From: Nitriliruptoraceae bacterium
Lineage (GTDB): Bacteria > Actinomycetota > Nitriliruptoria > Nitriliruptorales > Nitriliruptoraceae
Assembly (NCBI GenBank): GCA_007122985.1
Contig: SKSM01000130.1
Coordinates: 1-42,862 of the forward strand
Direction: 5' to 3'
Length of the DNA: 42,862 bases
Below are positions 1-7,788 of this stretch, piece after piece. Positions within the stretch are counted from its first letter, which is position 1. Each line of letters begins with the position of its first letter. Below the pieces are notes generated by a model that was not told the origin of the DNA, ran no database searches, and saw nothing but the letters and a program-made list of their open reading frames with translations. A program made the translations under genes and the position numbers.

Positions 1-44
1 CCCGCTGCGACAAACTGCACCCGCTGCGACAAATTGCACCCGGT
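1..44. repeat. Left-edge copy of the 19-bp intergenic tandem repeat
   Basis: Two full 19-bp units lie at 1-19 and 20-38 (CCCGCTGCGACAAACTGCA and a one-base variant), followed by the first six bases of a third. The same unit recurs at 15401-15697. The array lies just past the stop of the minus-strand nucleoside phosphorylase gene and is cut by the window edge, so its full size is unknown. Confidence 0.85.
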
Positions 45-70
45 CGGGTGGCGCAGCGCCGCCGAGACGG

Positions 71-868
71 TCAGGTGCGGCGCTGGTCGGCCTCCCACAG
101 CTTGTGCACGGTCTCGTTGCCGAGCTGCGAGACCTGCTCGACAAACCGTGTGCTGTGCTCGAGCTGGGCCTCCGGGTCGAACTCGCCCGAGTCGCCGGCG
201 ACCTCCAGCATGTTGTCCAGCACGACCGACACCCCGCCGGCCCGCAGACCCCAGACCCGGGCGAGCACGAAGATGACGCTGGCCTCCATCTCGGCGGCGA
301 CGACGTTGAGTCGGCGCAGGTCCTCGAAGTGGTGGCGCCACGAGGACTGCCAGAAGTCCCCGAACGACGAGCCGGGACGCGGGTGGCTGGCATAGAAGGT
401 GTCGGCCGACCGGGTGGTGCCGACGATGTGGCGCAGGTCGAGCTCCTCGGCCGCAGCGATGCAGGCGGCGACCACGTCGTGACTGGCGACCGCGGGGTAT
501 TCGATCGGCGCGTAGGTGGCGGAGGCGCCGTCGAGTCGCATGGCCGAGTCCATCACCGCCATCGTGCCGTTGGCGACGTCGTCCTGGACCGTGCCGCAGG
601 TACCGACCCGGATGAAGGTGCGCGCGCCACAGCGGGCGAGCTCTTCCATGGCGATCGAGGTCGACGGCGCACCGATCCCCGTCGAGGTGCACGAGATCGG
701 AGCGCCGCGGTAGTTGCCGGTGTAGGTGACGTACTCGCGGTTGCTGGCCACGTGGCGGGCCTCGTCCCAGCTCTGGGCGATCACCTCGACGCGGCCCGGA
801 TCACCCGGCAGCAGGACGTAGGGTGCGACATCTCCCGGGGCGGTCTTGAGGTGGTACTGGACGGCCAT
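71..868 (-). CDS. udp: Uridine phosphorylase-like nucleoside phosphorylase
   Basis: 265 residues, normal for the DeoD/Udp hexameric phosphorylase family. It aligns from memory along its whole length with E. coli Udp: LPGDPGRVE (phosphate-binding N-terminus), STGIGAPSTSIAMEEL, IRVGTCG, SAMRLDGAS, SADTFY and the AEMEAS nucleoside-binding glutamate segment. Expected reaction: nucleoside plus phosphate gives base plus ribose-1-phosphate, in the cytosol; the exact base is not proven. An AAAGGA ribosome site lies 7 nt before the ATG. It follows the TrpF-like gene by 49 nt on the same strand, so the two are probably one operon, with a PfkB kinase divergent: a nucleoside catabolism neighbourhood. 19-bp repeats begin just past its stop. 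Confidence 0.9.
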   Translation of the reverse strand: MAVQYHLKTAPGDVAPYVLLPGDPGRVEVIAQSWDEARHVASNREYVTYTGNYRGAPISCTSTGIGAPSTSIAMEELARCGARTFIRVGTCGTVQDDVANGTMAVMDSAMRLDGASATYAPIEYPAVASHDVVAACIAAAEELDLRHIVGTTRSADTFYASHPRPGSSFGDFWQSSWRHHFEDLRRLNVVAAEMEASVIFVLARVWGLRAGGVSVVLDNMLEVAGDSGEFDPEAQLEHSTRFVEQVSQLGNETVHKLWEADQRRT

Positions 869-917
869 GGCGGGTCCTTTGCCGGGCGGTGTCGGGCAAC
901 GGCGTGGGGGCGCGGCG

Positions 918-1607
918 TCAGGTGGTGGCGACCGTCGCCCGGGCGCAGCGGACGAAGCGCTCCACCGCGTCGAGGTCCTTGCGAAAGCCCCCGCCCGCGA
1001 CCGGTTCGTTGGTGAGGGTCAGGCTGTCGACGCCCGCGGGGCGGACGGCGCGGATCGCATCGGCGACGTTGTCCGGGGACAGCCCGCCGGCGAGGATCAC
1101 CGGCACGTCGACGCGGGCGACGACCTCGGCGCTGATCGACCAGTCGTGGACGGTCCCGGCCGCGCCGATGCCCTGCACGTCGTCGGTGACGGAGTCGAGC
1201 AGCAGGTGGTCGGCCACCGGCGCGTAGGCGATCGCCTGCTCGACCGCCGACGGACCGGTGACCGGGATGGCCTGCATCAGCTGCAGGTCCGGCAGGTTGT
1301 CGTGCAGCCGTCGGCGCAGCGCAGCGACCGTGTCGGGCGGCAGTGCCTCGAGTTCGCCGCACAGGTGCAGCACGTCGGGGCGGAGCGACCGGGCCAGCTC
1401 GACGATCTCGGTCGGTTCGGTGGACACGGTCAGGGCCGAGCTCGCGGCCCGTCCGCGCAGGGCTGTGACGATCTCACGGCCGGTCGCGGGGTCGATCTCG
1501 CCCGGCAGACCGATGCCGCTGACGGTCAGGCCGACCCGGTCGACGCCGACGCGCGCGAGCGCGAGCGCCTCGTCGGCGGACTGGGCGGTGTAGATCTGGA
1601 CCAGCAC
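918..1607 (-). CDS. TrpF-like (phosphoribosylanthranilate isomerase family) barrel protein lacking the catalytic Cys
   Basis: 229 residues from a GTG preceded by GAGGA at good spacing; the open frame continues further upstream but reads as shadow there. The fold signature is TrpF: LLLDS (residues 135-139), GTVHDW, ILAGGLSPDNVADAIRAVRP (171-190) and a GVD segment. In true TrpF the first strand carries KICG, whose Cys is the general base. Here it reads QIYT, with Tyr6 in its place, while the catalytic Asp is kept (D138). The family's glycine-rich phosphate loop (GGSGK-like) is changed to GIGAAG. It has no trp neighbours and pairs with a nucleoside phosphorylase and a PfkB kinase. I infer a different sugar-phosphate substrate; the family is clear, the function is not. 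Confidence 0.75.
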   Translation of the reverse strand: MLVQIYTAQSADEALALARVGVDRVGLTVSGIGLPGEIDPATGREIVTALRGRAASSALTVSTEPTEIVELARSLRPDVLHLCGELEALPPDTVAALRRRLHDNLPDLQLMQAIPVTGPSAVEQAIAYAPVADHLLLDSVTDDVQGIGAAGTVHDWSISAEVVARVDVPVILAGGLSPDNVADAIRAVRPAGVDSLTLTNEPVAGGGFRKDLDAVERFVRCARATVATT

Positions 1608-1632
1608 CGGTATTCCTCGACGCGGCGTCGCT

Positions 1633-1660
1633 CGACGTGCGGCCAGCCGCGGGCACGTCG
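1633..1660. promoter_or_regulatory. Inverted repeat between divergent pfkB and trpF-like/udp genes
   Basis: A perfect 8-bp inverted repeat, CGACGTGC at 1633-1640 and GCACGTCG at 1653-1660 with 12 nt between, lies in the 102-nt gap between the two divergent starts. The position suits an operator controlling both directions. No regulator gene is adjacent, and no binding family is identified. Confidence 0.4.
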
Positions 1661-1695
1661 GCGGCCGTCGGGACGGGCAGGGTAGGCCGTCGCGG

Positions 1696-1701
1696 TAGGG
1701 T
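1696..1701 (+). promoter_or_regulatory. Predicted -10 box of a leaderless pfkB transcript
   Basis: TAGGGT ends 8 nt before the GTG start of the PfkB gene. There is no purine-rich ribosome site in that space, so transcription probably begins at or next to the start codon. Confidence 0.4.
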
Positions 1702-1709
1702 CGCCGACC

Positions 1710-2720
1710 GTGTCCCCGTCTGACCACGCTGAATCCGCCGCCGCCCCTGGGGCGCGCGGGCCGGTCGGTGCGTCTCGGCCGCGCGTCGCCGCGCTCGGCG
1801 ACCTCAACCTCGATCTGACCCTCGAGGTGCCCGGCCATCCGCCGGCCGGTGGCGAGGCGTTCGCCACCGCGCAGCACAGCGGGGTGGGTGGCTCGGCGAC
1901 CAACACCGCGATCGTGCTGGCGCGCGCCGGTGTCCACTGCCGTCTGCTGGCGTGTGTCGGCGACGATCCGTGGGGCCACCACCTCCTCGGCCTGCTGAGC
2001 GCAGCCGGCACGGACGCGCCCGATGTCGCCGCCGTCCAGCGGCACGCGTCCGAGCCGACGCAGGTCAACGTGGTCGCCGTCACCCCCGACGGCGAGCGGA
2101 CGATGTACGCCTACCGCGGAGCCAACACCCGGCTGGCGCCGACCCAGCAGCTGCTGGAGGTCGTCGGCGACAGCGAGGTGCTCCACCTCTCCGCCTACGC
2201 CCTGCTCGCCGCACCGCAGCGCGACACCGCGCAGGCGGCGGTGGCGGCGGCGTCGTCCGCCGGACGGCCGGTGGTGGCCGATGTCCCGGTCGGGCCGGCC
2301 CTGGAGGTTCCCGAGCACCTGCGGGCCGTCCTGCCGTCGGTCCACACCCTGGTGGCCTCCGCCGCGGAGGCGCAGGCGATCACTGCCACCGCGGACGCCG
2401 GCAACGCGGTCGGTCGGCTGCTCGAGCTCGGCGTGCGGCGGGTCGCGCTCAAGCTCGGACGCGAGGGCTGTCGACTGGTTCGGTCCGACGGAGAGGTCGC
2501 AGTGCCGGCGGCCACGGTCGAGCCGCTGGACACCACCGGCGCGGGTGACAGCTTCGCGGCCGGGGTGGTGCTCGGCCTCGCGCACGGGTGGGACGACCAG
2601 GCGACCGGGGAACTCGCCGCTGCGCTCGGAGGCCTCGCGGTCACCCGTCGCGGCGCCGGACTGGCGCTGGCCTCACGCCGCGAGATCGCCGACCTGGTGG
2701 CACGGCTCGAGCGGTCCTGA
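1710..2720 (+). CDS. PfkB-family carbohydrate/nucleoside kinase
   Basis: 336 residues, a usual ribokinase-superfamily length plus a loose N-terminal tail of about 25 residues. Visible motifs: GDLNLDLTLEVPGHPPAGGE near the start, the substrate-side GVGGSATNTA, and the C-terminal signature DTTGAGDSFAAG holding the catalytic Asp and anion hole. It phosphorylates a sugar or nucleoside hydroxyl with ATP; the substrate cannot be read. It is divergent from the TrpF-like/Udp pair, and the GTG is preceded by a -10-like TAGGGT at leaderless spacing. Candidate substrates from context are ribose, deoxyribose or a nucleoside, including queuosine given the Qng1 gene nearby (inference only). Confidence 0.85.
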   Translation: MSPSDHAESAAAPGARGPVGASRPRVAALGDLNLDLTLEVPGHPPAGGEAFATAQHSGVGGSATNTAIVLARAGVHCRLLACVGDDPWGHHLLGLLSAAGTDAPDVAAVQRHASEPTQVNVVAVTPDGERTMYAYRGANTRLAPTQQLLEVVGDSEVLHLSAYALLAAPQRDTAQAAVAAASSAGRPVVADVPVGPALEVPEHLRAVLPSVHTLVASAAEAQAITATADAGNAVGRLLELGVRRVALKLGREGCRLVRSDGEVAVPAATVEPLDTTGAGDSFAAGVVLGLAHGWDDQATGELAAALGGLAVTRRGAGLALASRREIADLVARLERS

Positions 2721-2721
2721 G

Positions 2722-2738
2722 GCCGGCCGACGCCCGGC
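2722..2738. terminator. Short hairpin between convergent genes
   Basis: GCCGG (2722-2726) and CCGGC (2734-2738) flank a 7-nt loop in the 17-nt gap between the convergent PfkB and GGDEF-EAL genes. It has no U-run, so it is a possible bidirectional terminator only. Confidence 0.3.
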
Positions 2739-5203
2739 TACAGGTGTGCGCGGTCGACGGCGTCCGGCATGGTGGCGTCCAGCGGCTGCGGGCAACCGAG
2801 CAGGTAGCCGGCGGCGGTGTCACAGCCGAGCTCGGCGAGCGCGGCCCACTGGGCGGGCTGCTCGACGCCTTCGGCGGAGGCGCTCGCGCCCAGCGCGTGG
2901 GCGAGCTGGATGATCGCACCGACGACCGACCGGCCGTTGGCGCGATCGAGTTGTGCAACGAACGTCCGGTCGATCTTGATGACGTCGATCGGGTAGTGCT
3001 GCAAGGCGCTCATCGAGGAGTAGCCCGTGCCGAAGTCGTCGATCGCGAGCGGTACCCCCAGCCGGTGCAGGCGGTCGAGCTGTGCGTTGACCGTCTGCGG
3101 GTCGTGGACCAGGGTCCGCTCGGTCAGCTCGACGCCCAGCTGGCCGGGGTCGAGCCCGTAGGCCTCCTGGGTGGCGGCGAGCCGATCGACGAACGCGTCG
3201 GTGGACAGCTGCTGCGGGGCGACGTTGATCCACACCGGGCCGCAATCGGATCCCGCTGGTGGCCCTGCAGCGATGCTGCGCGCGGCCGCGCCCAGCACCC
3301 AGTCACCGATCGGGAGGATCAGGCCGCTGTCCTCGGCGATGTCGATGAAGGAGCCCGCGGGGAGCAGCCCCCGCTGCGGATGGTGCCAGCGCAGCAGTGC
3401 CTCGAGGCCGCACCGCCGGCCGGTGGCGATGTCGTAGATCGGCTGGTAGTGCAGCGCGAGCTCGTCGCGGCTCCTGGCCGCGCGCAGGCCGTCCTCCAGG
3501 TCGAGTCGCTCCACCGCCTGCTGGTGCAGCGGCTCGTCGTAGACCACGGCCTGACCATTGCCGCTGCGCTTGGCGGCGAACAACGCGGCGTCAGCGTTGC
3601 GGATCAGTGTGGCGGCGTCGTCGCCCTCCGCGGCCACGGCCAACCCCACGCTGGTGGTCACCGACACCGTGCGTGCCCGGACCTGGTAGGGGGTGCTCAG
3701 CAGGTCGCGGAGTCGCCGGCTGAGCTGCAGCGCTGAGGCGACACCGCCGTCGGTGACGAGCAGGAACTCGTCACCGCCGAACCGGCACGCGGCCGTCTCC
3801 GGGGCGACCTGGTCGCGGAGCCGGCAACCGATGTCGGCCAGCACCTCGTCGCCCACGGCGTGACCGAGGCCGTCGTTGACCAGCTTGAAGTTGTCGAGGT
3901 CGAGGAACAGCACCACCGACGACAGCCCGGTGCGCAGCCGCTCGTCGAGCTGACGTTCGAACTCCTGACGGCTGAGCAGCCCGGTGAGCTCGTCGTGGGC
4001 GGCGGTGTAGGCGAGCTGCCGCTGTGCGGTCTCGGCCGACTGACGAGCGGCGCGCTCGGCCGCAATCACACGCTGCTGCTGCGCCTGGTAGGCCACCCGG
4101 TCGGTGACGTCCAGGAAGAACGCCGCGATTCCGTCCTCGGTCGGAAAGACGCGTTCTTCGTACCAGCGCTGCCACGGCTCGTAGAAGGCCTCGAACACCA
4201 GCGGCTCGCGCGTCTCGGCCACCTGCCGGTACCGACTCGCGAAGTCGGTGTCCTCGAGCTCGGGAAACGCCTCCCACAGCACCTGACCGACCAGCTCGTC
4301 GCGAGGGCGGCCGAGCACCAGCTCGGCGCTGCGGTTGACGTGGGTGAAGCGCCAGTCGTGGTCGAACGCGTGGTAGCCGTCGGTGACGCTGTCCAGCGCC
4401 TCGACCACGCGCAGCGCGGCGTCCTCGCGGTCGGTGACGTCCATGACGATGCCGTCGAGTCGTTCTGGGCGCCCCTGCGCGTCACACACGGCCCGTGCGC
4501 GCTCCATCGTCCAGCGCACCGACCCGTCGCGCCGGTGCACCCGGAAGATGTGCTCGTAGGAGTGGCCGCTGGTCAGGGACTCGTCCACCATCCGTCGCAG
4601 CGTCGGCAGGTCATCGACGTGCACCGCGGCCAGGCAGTCCTCGATGGACATCGCCGGCCCGTCGGGGTCGCCACCGAACAGCTCCGCGCAGAGCGGATCG
4701 TGGACGAAGCGCTCGTCAGCGAAGTAGTACTCCCAGGTGCCCAGCTGCCCGGCGTCGAGCGCGAGACGCAGGTGCTGCGCCGTTCCGACCAGCTGCCGGT
4801 GCTCCTGCTCGCGCTGGGTCACGTCGCGTTGCACGGCCACGAAGTTGATGACCGTCCCGGCCTGGTCACGGACGGGCGAGACGTCCAACTCCACGACGAA
4901 CGGGCGACCGTCGGCTCGGCGGCTGTGCAGCACGACGCGGGCGGGTTGCTGCTGCTCCAACGCCGAGCGCAGCCGGTCGAGCTCGGCCTGATCGGTCTCG
5001 GCCGACTGCAGCAGGCGCGGGGAGCGGCCGATGACTTCCTCTGCCGCGTAGCCGGTCATCCGGGTGAAGGCGGGGCTGGCGTGGAGGATGCGCGGGCCCG
5101 GCTCGTCCACCTGCGCGTCGGTGACCAGCAGCGCCACCTCGGAGGCGCCGAACAGTGCGTCTGCGACGGCAGCCCAGTCCCCGATGGGCGAGTGATCGGA
5201 CAT
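2738..5203 (-). CDS. PAS-PAS-PAS-GGDEF-EAL cyclic-di-GMP signalling protein
   Basis: 821 residues from ATG 5203 (MSDHSP); the 45 upstream residues of the open frame look non-coding. Order: PAS about 15-130, PAS_3-like 145-260, PAS 265-370, a short coiled linker, GGDEF 400-555 and EAL 570-810. The cyclase motif is intact (FGGDEF, 475-480). The phosphodiesterase keeps EALLRW (601-606), ELTER, DDFGTGYSS (722-730), KIDR and EGVE, so both activities are plausible. The RxxD product-inhibition site expected just upstream of GGDEF is absent (APET in its place). There is no signal peptide or TM segment, so it should be a cytosolic sensor responding to a PAS ligand or to redox. It is divergent from the Qng1-like gene. 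Confidence 0.93.
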   Translation of the reverse strand: MSDHSPIGDWAAVADALFGASEVALLVTDAQVDEPGPRILHASPAFTRMTGYAAEEVIGRSPRLLQSAETDQAELDRLRSALEQQQPARVVLHSRRADGRPFVVELDVSPVRDQAGTVINFVAVQRDVTQREQEHRQLVGTAQHLRLALDAGQLGTWEYYFADERFVHDPLCAELFGGDPDGPAMSIEDCLAAVHVDDLPTLRRMVDESLTSGHSYEHIFRVHRRDGSVRWTMERARAVCDAQGRPERLDGIVMDVTDREDAALRVVEALDSVTDGYHAFDHDWRFTHVNRSAELVLGRPRDELVGQVLWEAFPELEDTDFASRYRQVAETREPLVFEAFYEPWQRWYEERVFPTEDGIAAFFLDVTDRVAYQAQQQRVIAAERAARQSAETAQRQLAYTAAHDELTGLLSRQEFERQLDERLRTGLSSVVLFLDLDNFKLVNDGLGHAVGDEVLADIGCRLRDQVAPETAACRFGGDEFLLVTDGGVASALQLSRRLRDLLSTPYQVRARTVSVTTSVGLAVAAEGDDAATLIRNADAALFAAKRSGNGQAVVYDEPLHQQAVERLDLEDGLRAARSRDELALHYQPIYDIATGRRCGLEALLRWHHPQRGLLPAGSFIDIAEDSGLILPIGDWVLGAAARSIAAGPPAGSDCGPVWINVAPQQLSTDAFVDRLAATQEAYGLDPGQLGVELTERTLVHDPQTVNAQLDRLHRLGVPLAIDDFGTGYSSMSALQHYPIDVIKIDRTFVAQLDRANGRSVVGAIIQLAHALGASASAEGVEQPAQWAALAELGCDTAAGYLLGCPQPLDATMPDAVDRAHL

Positions 5204-5246
5204 ACGCTCTCGAATCGCCGGGCCCTCCGCCACGGCGGCAGAATCG

Positions 5247-5252
5247 TATCCT
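5247..5252 (+). promoter_or_regulatory. Possible -10 box upstream of the Qng1-like gene
   Basis: TATCCT lies about 60 nt before the GTG start in the 107-nt divergent gap. No good -35 is visible. A 5-bp inverted repeat, CCGCC-AC-GGCGG (5227-5238), lies just upstream. Confidence 0.3.
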
Positions 5253-5310
5253 CGGGCGGCGGGTCGTGATCGCCAGACCCGGCCAGCAGCGTCGAGTGGA
5301 AGGACGGACC

Positions 5311-6300
5311 GTGTCCCACGTTGCCCACTGGCACTCACCGGTCCTGCGCTCGGTGCGCCCCGTCGTCGAGCGCTCCCGACACGTGAGCGTGTCCGCAGCG
5401 GCGGTCGAGTCGGTGGCGTCGTGGCTCGCCTACGAGGAGCTGCCGTTCCCGCGCAACCTGTCGACCGCGCCCTACGACCGTGACGAGGACCCCGACCGCG
5501 CGATCGACCTGATCATGCTGGTGTCGTGCCTGAACTTCGCGTTCACCGACTTCGACACCGGCGAGAAGTTCGTCGTCGAACGCGACGGGGTGCCGCTGGT
5601 CGACACCGACGGGATGTCGGCCTGCATCCACGACGCACTTGCGGACGGCGTGCCGCTGCTCGACGGCAGCTACCTGGCACAGGTCTCCCGCGACGACCTG
5701 GACCGGATCTTCCGCGGGTCGATCACCATGCCCCTGCTCGACGAGCGGACGCGCATCCTCAACGACGTCGGCCGCGTGCTCGTCGACCACTACGCAGGGC
5801 GCTTCCACCGGTTCGTGGCCGACTGCGCGCCCGCGATGTACGCCGAGGGCGACGGTCTGCTCGAGCGGCTGGTGGCCGAGTTCCCCCGGTTCGACGACGT
5901 TGCTGACTACCACGGCCACCGGGTGCTGTTCTACAAGCTCGCCCAGCTCGCCCTGTGGTCGCTGCACGGCGCGGGGCTGGTCGCCATCGCCGACCTCGAT
6001 CGCATGAGCGCGTTCGCCGACTACATCGTCCCGGTCGCGCTGCGGGTCATGGGCATCCTCGACTACGCCCCGCAGCTCGAGCAGGCCATCACCGACGGCG
6101 AGCTGATCGAGCGCGATAGCGACCAGGAGATCGAGATCCGGGCCAACACCCTCCACGCCACCGCGCTGCTGGCCGACGCGGTCAACGCCCGGCGGCCCGA
6201 GCACCTGCGGGTGGTCATCCCCCAGATCGACTTCCGGCTGTGGAAGCACTACCACCCGACCTTCTGGCCGCACCACCTCACCGTGACGACCATGTACTGA
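5311..6300 (+). CDS. qng1: Queuosine-5'-phosphate N-glycosylase (Q-salvage, Qng1/DUF2419 family)
   Basis: 329 residues from GTG 5311, preceded by GGAAGGA with 6-nt spacing; the open frame upstream of this is discarded. The family is recognised by the C-terminal half: LFYKLAQLALWSL, the FADY...P..L...G.L.Y block, GELI then EIEIRA, IDF.LW and a final H.T.T.MY, which match eukaryotic and Sphaerobacter Qng1 proteins from memory. Known role: hydrolysis of queuosine-5'-monophosphate to free queuine and ribose-5-phosphate, recycling the tRNA wobble base. No signal peptide. Two PfkB-type kinases and a nucleoside phosphorylase lie within 5 kb, so a local Q-salvage set is possible. No tgt or queuine transporter is visible here. 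Confidence 0.85.
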   Translation: MSHVAHWHSPVLRSVRPVVERSRHVSVSAAAVESVASWLAYEELPFPRNLSTAPYDRDEDPDRAIDLIMLVSCLNFAFTDFDTGEKFVVERDGVPLVDTDGMSACIHDALADGVPLLDGSYLAQVSRDDLDRIFRGSITMPLLDERTRILNDVGRVLVDHYAGRFHRFVADCAPAMYAEGDGLLERLVAEFPRFDDVADYHGHRVLFYKLAQLALWSLHGAGLVAIADLDRMSAFADYIVPVALRVMGILDYAPQLEQAITDGELIERDSDQEIEIRANTLHATALLADAVNARRPEHLRVVIPQIDFRLWKHYHPTFWPHHLTVTTMY

Positions 6301-6304
6301 GCGG

Positions 6305-6327
6305 CCGCGGACCGGTCACCGGTGCGG
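6305..6327. terminator. Imperfect hairpin between convergent qng1 and ribokinase
   Basis: CCGC (6305-6308) and ACCGGT (6311-6316) pair with ACCGGT (6318-6323) and GCGG (6324-6327), leaving a small GG bulge. It fills most of the 40-nt convergent gap. There is no U-tract; a bidirectional terminator is an inference. Confidence 0.35.
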
Positions 6328-6340
6328 CGGCACGCCCGCG

Positions 6341-7279
6341 TCAATCGGAGGCGGTCGGCGCCAGCAGCTCCGGTGGGAGGTCGGCCGCGTGCGGGAAGCT
6401 CGACTGCGTGCCACGGCCGGTCACGCTGATCGCCGCGATCCGTGACGCCCGGCCGGCCGCGTCGCGCAGGTCCGCTCCGCCGGCCAGGAAGTGGGCGAGA
6501 CTGCCCACGAACGCGTCCCCGGCCCCCGTGGTGTCCACCACCTCGACGTCCTCACTGGGCAGTGCGGTCGCACCATGGTCGTCGACCACCAGGCAGCCAC
6601 GCTCGCCGAGGGTGAGCACCACCGCGGCCGTGCCGCGTTCGCGCAGCAGCTGTGCCTGCTCGGTCGCCTGCTCGAGGGTCTCGACCGGGCCACCGGTCAG
6701 CAGGCTCGTCTCGGGCTCGTTCGGGCAGAGGATGTCGGCGTGCAGGTAGAGCTCGTCGGGCAGCTGTTCACGCGCCGGGGCTGGGTTGAGGATGGTCGAG
6801 ACCCCCTCCTCGCGGGCGATGCGCAGCGCGGCCGCGGTGACCTCCAACGGGATCTCGAGCTGACAGACCACCACACCGGCCGCCGCGATGCTCGGGCGCG
6901 CCTGCTCGATCTCGTCGACGCTCAGCAGATCGTTCGCGCCGGTGACGATGATGATCGCGTTGGCCCCGTGCGGGTCCACCGCGATCGGCGCCACCCCGGA
7001 GAACGCCGCGTCCGTGCGATGGACGTGGGTGGTGTCGACCCCCTGCGCGCGGAAGTTGTCATGCGTCCCGTCGCCGAACACGTCCGTGCCGAGCTTGGCG
7101 ACCATCTCCACCGCCGAGCCGAGCTTGGCGGCCATCACCGCCTGGTTGGCTCCCTTGCCGCCGTAGCCCATCTGGAACGACGACCCGTGGAGGGTCTCGC
7201 CGGCGGTCGGCAGCCGCGGGACGTAGCTGATCAGGTCAAGGTTCGCCGCGCCGACCACCACGACCGGTCCGCGGCTCAC
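6341..7279 (-). CDS. rbsK: Ribokinase (PfkB family)
   Basis: 312 residues from GTG 7279, preceded by AGAAGGAGG. Strong ribokinase features: VVGAANLDLISYVPRLPTAGET, the GYGGKGANQAV substrate loop, LNPAPA, CPNEPE and the DTTGAGDAFVGSL catalytic/anion-hole motif. Reaction: ribose plus ATP gives ribose-5-phosphate. Its GTG overlaps the TGA of the hydrogenase maturation protease (GTGA), so it should be translated from the hydrogenase message, an unusual link. It is convergent with qng1, whose product is ribose-5-phosphate. A close nucleoside kinase substrate cannot be excluded. Confidence 0.9.
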   Translation of the reverse strand: MSRGPVVVVGAANLDLISYVPRLPTAGETLHGSSFQMGYGGKGANQAVMAAKLGSAVEMVAKLGTDVFGDGTHDNFRAQGVDTTHVHRTDAAFSGVAPIAVDPHGANAIIIVTGANDLLSVDEIEQARPSIAAAGVVVCQLEIPLEVTAAALRIAREEGVSTILNPAPAREQLPDELYLHADILCPNEPETSLLTGGPVETLEQATEQAQLLRERGTAAVVLTLGERGCLVVDDHGATALPSEDVEVVDTTGAGDAFVGSLAHFLAGGADLRDAAGRASRIAAISVTGRGTQSSFPHAADLPPELLAPTASD

Positions 7280-7788
7280 CGGGGGCCTCCTTCTGTGCGG
7301 TGCATGTGCTCGCCCTTCGGGTCGTGGGTCGTGGCCGCCGGCGGTGCTTCCCGGATGTCCAGGGACCTGGCGACCTGTTCGACCGCGGTCAGCACCGCAT
7401 GTGACGGTGGCGTGCCCGGATCGTAGTGACTGCCCTCGATCCCGATCAGGGTGAGGTCGCGGGGCATGCGGCCCAGTGCCCGTGCGAGCCCCAGCGAGGT
7501 CGCCACGCCCAGGTCGTGGGTGCCCGACCCGGACGGGGGTGCCACCGCCAGGAGCTCGTCGTGGGTCCAGCGCAGGATCGTGCCCGGCTCCGATCCGGTC
7601 CGGACCGCGTCGATGATGATCACCTGTCCGGCGGTGCTCCACAGCGGATCGGTCAGCAGGCTGCTCGGGTCGGCCGTCACGCGCCGCAGGGTCAGGTCGG
7701 GCCGGCCCTGGAGCAGGTCGATCACCAGCCAGCCGGCCGCGTCGTCGCCACGGTCGGGATGGCCGACCCCGATGACCAGCGTGGTCAT
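7276..7788 (-). CDS. [NiFe] hydrogenase maturation protease (HycI/HybD family)
   Basis: 170 residues from ATG 7788, which overlaps the end of the large-subunit gene by 4 nt. The N-terminus reads [15 protein letters not shown], the G.G....GDD signature of the family. Further metal-ligand candidates are the Asp in IIIDAV and the His in GTHDLG. Family role: after nickel insertion it clips the C-terminal tail of the large subunit just past the DPCxxCxxH motif. Its position directly after hydA fits a dedicated partner. The last 30 residues are polar and poorly conserved. The downstream ribokinase starts inside its stop codon. Confidence 0.88.
   Translation of the reverse strand: MTTLVIGVGHPDRGDDAAGWLVIDLLQGRPDLTLRRVTADPSSLLTDPLWSTAGQVIIIDAVRTGSEPGTILRWTHDELLAVAPPSGSGTHDLGVATSLGLARALGRMPRDLTLIGIEGSHYDPGTPPSHAVLTAVEQVARSLDIREAPPAATTHDPKGEHMHRTEGGPR

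Noticed and set aside
6341-7279. Ribokinase as part of an rbs transport operon
   Set aside because: No ribose transporter or RbsD gene is adjacent; the gene is joined to the hydrogenase operon instead.
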